Assembly (NCBI GenBank): GCA_030590745.1
Contig: JAUVCS010000052.1
Location: 1-6,484, forward strand
Direction: 5' to 3'
Origin: Desulfuromusa sp.
GTDB taxonomy: Bacteria > Desulfobacterota > Desulfuromonadia > Desulfuromonadales > Geopsychrobacteraceae
Length of the DNA: 6,484 nt
Shown: one piece after another, positions 1 through 5,385 of the stretch
How positions within the stretch are numbered: position 1 is the first letter of the stretch
How the letters are laid out: every line of letters starts with the position of its first letter
The notes under the pieces: generated by a model
What the model saw: the letters and a program-made list of their open reading frames with translations, nothing else
Database searches by the model: none
What the model was told of the DNA's origin: nothing
Translations under genes and position numbers: made by a program

Positions 1-140
1 GCTTTGACTTCTCCGCTACCCATCTTTTCTGCTAATACTTTGGTGATGGCTGCGGTCAGTGTGGTCTTGCCATGGTCAACGTGACCGATGGTGCCGATAT
101 TGACGTGCGGCTTTGTCCTCTCGTACTTTTCCTTGGACAT
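1..140 (-). CDS. tuf: Elongation factor Tu, N-terminal 46 codons (partial at left edge)
   Basis: EF-Tu is the GTPase that carries aminoacyl-tRNA to the ribosomal A site. The visible protein starts [20 protein letters not shown] and continues through the P-loop GHVDHGKT (residues 19-26) into the first G-domain helix ([19 protein letters not shown]). These are diagnostic of bacterial EF-Tu. The start is fixed by this universal N-terminus and by a strong ribosome binding site, AGGGAGA, at 148-154 with 7 bases of spacing. The rest of the gene lies beyond the left edge, so nothing can be said of domains II and III. It follows four tRNA genes after 119 bases, as E. coli tufB does, and is probably co-transcribed with them, with a possible extra promoter of its own at 213-241. 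Whether the genome has a second tuf copy cannot be seen here. Confidence 0.97.
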   Translation of the reverse strand, partial: MSKEKYERTKPHVNIGTIGHVDHGKTTLTAAITKVLAEKMGSGEVK

Positions 141-147
141 AATAAAA

Positions 148-154
148 TCTCCCT
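148..154 (-). promoter_or_regulatory. Ribosome binding site of tuf
   Basis: On the minus strand AGGGAGA lies 7 bases before the tuf ATG. It is a strong Shine-Dalgarno match, as expected for a very highly expressed gene, and it confirms the start codon at 138-140. Confidence 0.85.
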
Positions 155-212
155 TTGTGGTCTTTTACGTCTACTGTTAATTTTTTTCTGGAAACCGTTG
201 CTTAAATCTCAA

Positions 213-241
213 TTAATACCAATTATTTTTACAAATTTCAA
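213..241 (-). promoter_or_regulatory. Candidate internal promoter for tuf
   Basis: On the minus strand a -35 like TTGAAA (236-241) is followed by exactly 17 bases and then a -10 like TATTAA (213-218). A start near 206 would give tuf a 5' leader of about 65 bases. It lies in the AT-rich 119-base spacer between tRNA-Thr(GGT) and tuf. AT-rich DNA yields chance matches easily, so this is a candidate only. If real, it would let tuf be transcribed independently of the tRNA array. Confidence 0.4.
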
Positions 242-259
242 TACTCCGGCAGAACAAGC

Positions 260-335
<76 letters not shown>

Positions 336-364
336 CTAACATCCTTTTTTTCACGGAGAGAAAA

Positions 365-441
365 TGGAGCGGGAAACGGGATTCGAACCCGCGACCCTCA
401 GCTTGGAAGGCTGATGCTCTAGCCAACTGAGCTACTCCCGC
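365..441 (-). tRNA. tRNA-Gly, anticodon TCC
   Basis: A 77-base tRNA. The acceptor stem GCGGGAG pairs with TTCCCGC, with one G-T wobble at the last pair. The anticodon loop CTTCCAA is closed by TCAGC/GCTGA and holds TCC, which reads glycine codons GGA and GGG. The T arm contains GGTTCGAATCCC, the discriminator is T, and CCA is encoded at 365-367. It is third in the array and corresponds to E. coli glyT in order and anticodon. Confidence 0.97.
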
Positions 442-560
442 CAAATCTCTTCCGTAATCATAATAAGTGTGGGAAAGGACTCCACACGACCCTGCTCCAG
501 TTCCTACGGCTTAACAGCCTCCTGGCGCACAGCAGCCGGGCTCTATCCGGCAAGTTCATA
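442..560 (-). other. Long structured spacer between tRNA-Tyr and tRNA-Gly
   Basis: This 119-base transcribed spacer is much longer than the other two tRNA-tRNA spacers (29 and 48 bases). It holds three small inverted repeats: a 5-bp GCCGG/CCGGC stem at 535-551, a 4-bp GGCT/AGCC stem at 508-519, and a 6-bp GTGTGG/CCACAC stem at 467-487. None is followed by a T-tract, so they do not look like terminators. They may guide processing of the polycistronic tRNA precursor. I find no tRNA fold or believable reading frame in it. Confidence 0.45.
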
Positions 561-645
561 TGGTGGAGGGGGGAGGATTCGAACCTCCGAAGGCTACGCC
601 ATCAGATTTACAGTCTGGTCCCTTTGGCCACTCGGGAACCCCTCC
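561..645 (-). tRNA. tRNA-Tyr, anticodon GTA
   Basis: An 85-base class II tRNA with the long variable arm expected for bacterial tRNA-Tyr. The acceptor stem is GGAGGGG, the anticodon loop between CAGAC and ATCTG holds GTA, the T arm contains GGTTCGAATCC, the discriminator is A, and CCA is encoded at 561-563. G34 in a GUN anticodon is the position replaced by queuosine in the four Q-type tRNAs (Tyr, His, Asn, Asp). This is of interest given the QTMAN-like gene upstream. It is second in the array and matches E. coli tyrU. Confidence 0.97.
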
Positions 646-693
646 AGGGGGTATTAACTATTCTATTATCAAGCCGACAGGCCTGTTATATGC

Positions 694-769
694 TGGAGCT
701 GGCGAGAGGAATTGAACCCCCAACATCCTCATTACAAGTGAGGTGCTCTGCCAATTGAGCTACGCCAGC
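694..769 (-). tRNA. tRNA-Thr, anticodon TGT
   Basis: A 76-base tRNA. The acceptor stem GCTGGCG pairs with CGCCAGC. The anticodon loop CTTGTAA is closed by CCTCA/TGAGG and holds TGT, which reads threonine codon ACA and probably ACG. The T arm has two G-T wobbles around the TTCAATT loop. The discriminator is T and CCA is encoded at 694-696. It is the first gene of the array, its 5' end lying about 11 bases beyond the promoter's -10 box, so the precursor leader is only a few bases. It matches E. coli thrU. Confidence 0.97.
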
Positions 770-780
770 ACAAGACGGGA

Positions 781-830
781 CTTATAACCCAAGAAAAACC
801 GGATTGCAAGATAAAAATGAGCTATTTTTT
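781..830 (-). promoter_or_regulatory. Promoter of the tRNA-tuf operon, with UP-like element
   Basis: On the minus strand a -35 TTGCAA (804-809) and a -10 TATAAG (781-786) are spaced by 17 bases. Just upstream of the -35, at 811-830, lie an A-tract and a T-tract (AAAAAAT...ATTTTTAT), which resemble an UP element bound by the RNA polymerase alpha subunit. Downstream of the -10 the start region reads TCCCGTC, a GC-rich discriminator typical of stringently controlled stable-RNA promoters. The predicted start is about 5 bases before tRNA-Thr(TGT). Growth-rate and ppGpp control is inferred from this layout, not shown. Confidence 0.75.
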
Positions 831-838
831 CAGACAAA

Positions 839-1591
839 TCATTCTACCATCTCTTGCCTGTTCTGCCTGACCGCTTCAAAGAGGGCAATTCCAGCGGCAA
901 CCGAAGCGTTCAGTGAATTAATCCTTCCTGCCATGGGGATTGACAGCAACGCATCACAATGTTTACGGATGTTTTGCCGCAACCCCTTCCCTTCACTTCC
1001 GACCACCAAAGCAAGGTTACCCTGCAAGTTAGTTACGAACAGATTTTGAGACCCTTCATCTCCGGCCAGACCGTAACACCAGACCCCGGCACTTTTCAAT
1101 TCATCAAGGGTGCGTGAAAGGTTGGTAACCTGGCACACGGCAAGATGGGCAAGAGCTCCAGCTGCAGTTTTTTCAACCACTGCAGTAACCGGACAGGAGC
1201 GGTCCTTCGCCACGATAACAGCCCGACAGCCTGCAACCTCGGCACTACGGAGAATCGCCCCAAAATTGTGTGGATCGGTAATTCCATCAAGGAGGAGGAA
1301 AAAAGCAACCTGACCACTGGAGCGCCAGTCCTGTAATAGAGTGGGGAAATCGGCATAATGAAATGGGGTCAGCACCAGCAACACCCCTTGATGGCGGTTG
1401 TGTCCAGCCAGACGATCAAGTTCCCGACGCTCAAAAAAGTTGATTTTCAGCCCCTGCTCTTTTGCCTGAGAAACCAACTCAGTCAAACGATCACTATGTT
1501 CTCCGTGAACCACCAACAGTTCAAGTGGCTCACGCCCGGTCCCTTGAAGGGCTTCACGGATCGGATTGATCCCAAAAAGATAGTCAGCCAT
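839..1591 (-). CDS. rlmB: 23S rRNA 2'-O-ribose methyltransferase RlmB (TrmH/SpoU family, group 3)
   Basis: A 250-residue SPOUT methyltransferase that transfers a methyl group from S-adenosylmethionine to a ribose 2'-OH. E. coli RlmB modifies G2251 in the 23S rRNA peptidyl-transferase centre. The N-terminal substrate-binding domain starts with the typical YLFGINPIREAL (residues 4-15). The three knot motifs are intact: N109-F-G-x-x-x-R115, G198-S-E-G-x-G203 and IPM at 218-220 followed by S226-L-N228. Length is normal for the family. The ATG overlaps the pyrF stop by one base (TGATG) and has only a distant purine-rich site, so translation probably depends on re-initiation after pyrF. It closes the operon, and no hairpin terminator is visible before the tRNA promoter 9 bases on. 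A paralogue acting on another RNA cannot be fully excluded. Confidence 0.93.
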   Translation of the reverse strand: MADYLFGINPIREALQGTGREPLELLVVHGEHSDRLTELVSQAKEQGLKINFFERRELDRLAGHNRHQGVLLVLTPFHYADFPTLLQDWRSSGQVAFFLLLDGITDPHNFGAILRSAEVAGCRAVIVAKDRSCPVTAVVEKTAAGALAHLAVCQVTNLSRTLDELKSAGVWCYGLAGDEGSQNLFVTNLQGNLALVVGSEGKGLRQNIRKHCDALLSIPMAGRINSLNASVAAGIALFEAVRQNRQEMVE

Positions 1592-2322
1592 CAGCTTGCC
1601 AGAGCGTCCTCAATTTCTGCCAGAATTTTTCCGGCAGCCTCCAGTGGGTCACTTGCAGCAGAAATAGGTCGGCCAATCACCAGTGCCGTAGCCCCTGCAG
1701 CAATTGCCTCTGCTGGAGTTGTAACCCGTTTTTGATCGTCCAGAGAAGCGAAGGAGGGGCGCACACCGGGTGTAACAATGGCAAAATCTGCTCCGCAAGC
1801 GGCCCGAATCAGTGCCGCCTCTTTTGGCGATGCGACAACACCGGAGAATCCGGCAGATTGACTCAGCTTTGCCAGACGGACCACCATCTCCTCTACCGGT
1901 CGATCAATGCCAACTTCACGCAGGGTCTCTTCTGTTGATGAAGTCAAAATTGTCACCGCTAACATCAGCGGGACAGGGATCTTGGCTGCAGCACAATAGC
2001 TATCAACCTCCGCTACGGTTTTACGCATCATCTCTGCACCGCCCAGGGCGTGCACATTGAAAATCTTGACTCCCAGTTTACAAGCCTCTACCGCCGCCTT
2101 GGCAACTGTATTGGGAATATCGTGGTACTTGAGATCAAGAAAAACATCACTGCCATAATCATGAACCATTTCAACAACAGCAGGTCCACAATGGGTAAAC
2201 AGCTGTTTTCCAACCTTAAACAGACCAACATTCTGGTGGAGTCGTTTAACCCACGCTTCTGCTGCAGAGAAATCATCAACATCCAGAGCAAAAATCAATC
2301 GTTCCCGAACCTCTTGTTTCAT
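1591..2322 (-). CDS. pyrF: Orotidine 5'-phosphate decarboxylase
   Basis: A 243-residue enzyme that converts OMP to UMP, the last step of de novo pyrimidine synthesis, in the cytoplasm. It is a TIM barrel of the usual bacterial length. Catalytic and binding residues are all visible: D14 in FALDV, K36 in FKVG, the D63-x-K65-x-x-D68 array in DLKYHDIPNT, T124 in the AVTILTS strand, R188 in TPGVRP, and the phosphate-binding G217-R218 in VIGRPI. The ATG at 2322 overlaps the stop of the preceding DUF4388 gene by four bases (ATGA), with GGAG 6 bases upstream. Together these indicate tight translational coupling. It is placed with proS and rlmB rather than with other pyr genes. Confidence 0.97.
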   Translation of the reverse strand: MKQEVRERLIFALDVDDFSAAEAWVKRLHQNVGLFKVGKQLFTHCGPAVVEMVHDYGSDVFLDLKYHDIPNTVAKAAVEACKLGVKIFNVHALGGAEMMRKTVAEVDSYCAAAKIPVPLMLAVTILTSSTEETLREVGIDRPVEEMVVRLAKLSQSAGFSGVVASPKEAALIRAACGADFAIVTPGVRPSFASLDDQKRVTTPAEAIAAGATALVIGRPISAASDPLEAAGKILAEIEDALAS

Positions 2323-3548
2323 TCGTCTCTCCCAATCATTTCCCGAACTTTGGTGGTGATCTCCTGAACCCGGGAAATCAGTGGCCTGGCGTGTTCAGCA
2401 TCCAGCTCGCGACGTAGCGCCATCACCTCAGTAAAAGCAACTTCACAGAGCGAGTCAGCTAGCAGTTTTTCCTTGTCTCCCTCTTCCAGACCCACCAGAT
2501 TTTCAACAATCCGGTGACCGTCGAGAGTCCCATCTTTCTGCAATTCGACATCTCGCAAAACAAATGAATAGGGTTGCGGCAGAATCCGTAATGATTGTGC
2601 CACCTCTTCAGAAAATTGCGGGCTGACCTTAAGAACCCGGAAAAAAATCACCTTAAAAAGGCTGTTATATTCAGCTAAAATTTTCCCGAGAGCCCCTTCA
2701 ATCTCTGTCGCGGGGGCCTCCTCCATACGAATCAACCGCTTCTCTAGCAGATTGAAGAGGATTCTCATCCCATCAAATTCACGCAACCCAATTTTACGAA
2801 ACAAATCCAGCGCCGTCTGCTGTCCAGCTCGAGAAATATTCATAAAGCGCGCTTCCGCCTGAGTTAAATCAACAGCCTCCTTGCCAGTTTCCATAGGGAA
2901 ATAGTCAAGAGAGATAATCTTACGCATAAACAGAGATTTTTCATCCAGCCGCCGGAACCCCTCCATGATAATATTTTGCGTACTCATGGAGAGGCGTAAA
3001 ATCTGTTCTTGTTCAATCGGCAGAGACTGAAAGTAAAAGCCACCGGAATTGGCAGAAAAAAGGGTATAGATAATGTGCTCTACCTGACTGCGAGCCGCCA
3101 ACCAGAGATCTCTGGGGCCAACAATGCCACGCTCAACCAGCAGCTTTCCGAGAGAGGTATTCTTGTTGACCAGAGTACGTAACTCCTGCAGCGCATCCTG
3201 CTCAATTTTCCCCAGTGAAAACAGCGCTTCACCCAGATCTTCACTCGAAAAAGAGCTCGTGGCAAAGACAATCTCCCCCTGCTGAAAATAGAGTGATTTC
3301 ACCCCCCCCTCCAGCTCAATAGTCAGGATGCCGGTCTTACGAAACATATTGAAATAGGAAAGAAGATCAGCAATAGCCCCATCTTCCAACACTCCAGAGA
3401 TGAGAACCTGTCCTTCCTGATCGGATCGTCCAAGCAACAGGTGCGCTGAAGAGGCAGAAATTACCGACAGGGGTTGATCCCCCAACGATCGATATATTTC
3501 TTCTGGCAACAGCAATAAGCCGCCCTTTTTGATTTTAAGCTTTTCCAT
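2319..3548 (-). CDS. DUF4388 (PATAN-like) domain protein of unknown function
   Basis: A 409-residue soluble protein with no signal peptide or membrane segment. Residues 1-40 (GGLLLLPEEIYRSLGDQPLS) recall the AbrB/MazE swapped-hairpin pattern of a proline-containing turn and short helix, but this is only a resemblance. Residues 46-175 look like DUF4388/PATAN: GxLEDGAIADLLSYFNMFRKTG, a strand pair with LYFQQGEIVFATSS, then LGKLLVERGIV and a QVEHIIYTLF helix before GGFYF. Residues about 230-275 resemble a small winged-helix unit (LREFDGMRILFNLLEKRLI). The C-terminal third is mostly charged helix. DUF4388 proteins are common in deltaproteobacteria and cyanobacteria in signalling settings; no substrate is known to me. 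The start is uncertain: ATG at 3548 has its AGGA 16 bases away, while an in-frame TTG at 3557 has AGGA at 6 bases and would add three residues. It lies 10 bases after proS and overlaps pyrF. Confidence 0.82.
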   Translation of the reverse strand: MEKLKIKKGGLLLLPEEIYRSLGDQPLSVISASSAHLLLGRSDQEGQVLISGVLEDGAIADLLSYFNMFRKTGILTIELEGGVKSLYFQQGEIVFATSSFSSEDLGEALFSLGKIEQDALQELRTLVNKNTSLGKLLVERGIVGPRDLWLAARSQVEHIIYTLFSANSGGFYFQSLPIEQEQILRLSMSTQNIIMEGFRRLDEKSLFMRKIISLDYFPMETGKEAVDLTQAEARFMNISRAGQQTALDLFRKIGLREFDGMRILFNLLEKRLIRMEEAPATEIEGALGKILAEYNSLFKVIFFRVLKVSPQFSEEVAQSLRILPQPYSFVLRDVELQKDGTLDGHRIVENLVGLEEGDKEKLLADSLCEVAFTEVMALRRELDAEHARPLISRVQEITTKVREMIGRDE

Positions 3549-3558
3549 ATAGCACAAA

Positions 3559-5289
3559 TTATTTTCCTGGTTCAAATGCCAAACCAGCGTCAACCAACTG
3601 TTGTAGCTGGGGAGTAATTTCATCAAGTGAAAACATTGACATTGTACCACCCTTCCTGATCTTCAGTTCTACGTTCCCCTCTTTTAAATTTCGCGCACCA
3701 ACCGTCACCCGCAATGGAATCCCGATCAGGTCAGCATCTTTAAATTTAATTCCCGGCCGCTCATTACGGTCATCGAGTAAAACTTCAATATTCAGGTCCA
3801 GTAATTGCTGATAGAGTTTTTCTGCCGCCTCACGCACCAGGTCATCTTTGGGGTTCAACATCGTCACCAGAACCTGAAAAGGAGCCAGCGGCATCGGCAG
3901 GATCATCCCGTTTTCATCATGATTCTGCTCAATCGCTGCCGCCACCGTCCGCCCGGCACCGATCCCATAACAACCCATCACCAGTGGGCGGGTCTTTCCG
4001 TCAGCATCCAGCACTGTCGCATTCATCGCTTCAGAGTACTTGACCCCGAGCTTAAAGATATGGCCGACCTCAATCCCGCGCCATTTCTCAAATTTACCAC
4101 CGTCACAGCGAGAACAAGGATCACCTGCAACTGCCTGTCGAAGGTCAGAAAATTGGCTGATCTGAAAATCACGTTCCTGATTGGCTCCGGTGAAATGGAC
4201 ATCAATCGCATTACCACCGACAACAAAATCGGCCAGCCCTTTTACTTCAGTGTCAGCAATGACACGAATTTTCAACCCGATCGGCCCGGCAAATCCAGTG
4301 GGGGCTCCGGTTGTCTGCTTAACCACATCATCCTCAGCCAGCAAAACCCAGTCAACATCGAGCAGATTGGTTAACTTGATCATGTTCAGCTCACGGTCGC
4401 CACGCAACAGAACCGCCAGAATTTCATCAGCTGAAGTCTGTACGATCAAAGTTTTCACCAACTGTTGTGGACTCAACTGGAGAAATACAGCCACCTCCTC
4501 AATAGTTTTCTGGCCGGGGGTAGCAACCTTGTGCAACTCTAAAGTTGCAGCCGGGGTTTCTACATCACCGTAGGCTATCTCAGCCTTTTCCACGTTTGCG
4601 GCATACTCACAGCTGTCACAAGAGACAATTCCATCCTCACCTGACTCGGCCAGCACCATAAATTCATGGGAAAAGTTCCCGCCAATGGCACCACTATCTG
4701 CCTCAACAGAACGGAAGTTCAGTCCGCAGCGATTAAAAATGTTCCGATAAGCCTGATACATTTTAGCGTATGAGCTATCGGCACCGGCATCATCGAGATC
4801 GAAAGAGTAGGCATCCTTCATCACAAATTCCCGGCCCCGCATCAGCCCGAACCGGGGACGAATTTCATCCCGAAACTTGGTCTGAATCTGATAGAGATTG
4901 AGTGGCAGTTGCCGATAGGAGCTCACCGTATTGCGGATAATATCGGTGATCACCTCTTCATGAGTGGGTCCCATACAGAAATCGGCTGACTTACGATCTT
5001 TAAAGCGCAGTAACTCCTTACCATATTTTTCCCAGCGCCCCGATTCCTGCCACAGCTCCGCCGGATTCGCCATAGGCATCAAACACTCAATTGCCCCGGC
5101 ACGATCCATCTCTTCACGGATAATCTGTTCCATCTTACGCAGGGAACGCAAACCAAACGGGAGATAGCTATAAATACCAGCCGCCACTTTGCGGATCATT
5201 CCCGACCGCAGCATCAGTTGATGACTGATCACTTCAGCATCGGCAGGGGTCTCTTTAAGGGTCGGCAGAAAATACTGAGAGTAACGCAT
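3559..5289 (-). CDS. proS: Proline--tRNA ligase, bacterial type with editing insertion
   Basis: A 576-residue class IIa synthetase that charges tRNA-Pro in the cytoplasm. The N-terminus MRYSQYFLPTLKETP is typical. In the catalytic core the TxE loop is T109-H-E111, motif 2 is F139-R-x-E142, and motif 3 is GCYGIGAGRT starting at G439 with R447. Between motifs 2 and 3, residues about 235-390 form the YbaK-like INS domain that clears mischarged Ala-tRNA-Pro, with the key lysine at K279 (same number as in E. coli). A C-terminal anticodon-binding domain (about 470-576) ends the protein. Two CxxC pairs, C224/C227 and C392/C395, bracket the INS domain; E. coli ProRS, as I recall it, lacks both. The start at 5289 was chosen over an upstream ATG at 5367 for family length and for AGGA with 7-base spacing. 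Confidence 0.98.
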   Translation of the reverse strand: MRYSQYFLPTLKETPADAEVISHQLMLRSGMIRKVAAGIYSYLPFGLRSLRKMEQIIREEMDRAGAIECLMPMANPAELWQESGRWEKYGKELLRFKDRKSADFCMGPTHEEVITDIIRNTVSSYRQLPLNLYQIQTKFRDEIRPRFGLMRGREFVMKDAYSFDLDDAGADSSYAKMYQAYRNIFNRCGLNFRSVEADSGAIGGNFSHEFMVLAESGEDGIVSCDSCEYAANVEKAEIAYGDVETPAATLELHKVATPGQKTIEEVAVFLQLSPQQLVKTLIVQTSADEILAVLLRGDRELNMIKLTNLLDVDWVLLAEDDVVKQTTGAPTGFAGPIGLKIRVIADTEVKGLADFVVGGNAIDVHFTGANQERDFQISQFSDLRQAVAGDPCSRCDGGKFEKWRGIEVGHIFKLGVKYSEAMNATVLDADGKTRPLVMGCYGIGAGRTVAAAIEQNHDENGMILPMPLAPFQVLVTMLNPKDDLVREAAEKLYQQLLDLNIEVLLDDRNERPGIKFKDADLIGIPLRVTVGARNLKEGNVELKIRKGGTMSMFSLDEITPQLQQLVDAGLAFEPGK

Positions 5290-5296
5290 AAAAATT

Positions 5297-5300
5297 TCCT
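5297..5300 (-). promoter_or_regulatory. Ribosome binding site that sets the proS start
   Basis: AGGA on the minus strand lies 7 bases before the ATG at 5287-5289. It favours this start over an ATG 26 codons upstream at 5367, which would add residues with no family resemblance and fall inside the possible promoter. Confidence 0.8.
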
Positions 5301-5306
5301 GTTCGT

Positions 5307-5318
5307 TTAACGAGTTAA
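5307..5318. repeat. Short inverted repeat in the proS leader
   Basis: TTAAC and GTTAA arms of five bases flank a two-base centre, forming a 12-base near-perfect palindrome just upstream of the proS ribosome binding site. It could be an operator half-site pair, but at this size it may be chance in AT-rich DNA. No protein can be named. Confidence 0.3.
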
Positions 5319-5338
5319 GGTGAATAGATAAGTGGTGA

Positions 5339-5367
5339 AAATTAACCTGAATTTTGTAGAAAAGCAA
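5339..5367 (-). promoter_or_regulatory. Candidate promoter for the proS-DUF4388-pyrF-rlmB operon
   Basis: On the minus strand TTGCTT (5362-5367) and TAATTT (5339-5344) are spaced by 17 bases, in the 96-base gap after the glycosyltransferase stop. The start would fall near 5332, giving a leader of about 43 bases. The -10 match is mediocre. No terminator separates this gap from the upstream gene, so read-through from the glycosyltransferase is also possible. Confidence 0.35.
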
Positions 5368-5385
5368 GTTCTTGGAGGGGAAAAA

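Noticed and set aside
442..560. A degenerate fifth tRNA or a tRNA-Tyr-derived repeat in the long spacer
   Set aside because: I looked for a T arm, CCA end and similarity to the 3' half of tRNA-Tyr, and found none that hold.
469..657. Plus-strand open frame of 62 codons
   Set aside because: It runs through the spacer and across the tRNA-Tyr gene on the opposite strand, so its sequence is explained by the tRNA.
813..829. AT-only hairpin (AAAAAT/ATTTTT) after rlmB as a possible terminator
   Set aside because: The stem has no G-C pairs and no following T-tract on the transcript. Its position right upstream of the -35 box fits an UP element better.
3805..4374. 189-codon open frame on the plus strand, antisense to proS
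   Set aside because: It lies wholly within proS, has no recognisable domain, and its composition is that of a reverse-strand shadow of a well-supported gene.
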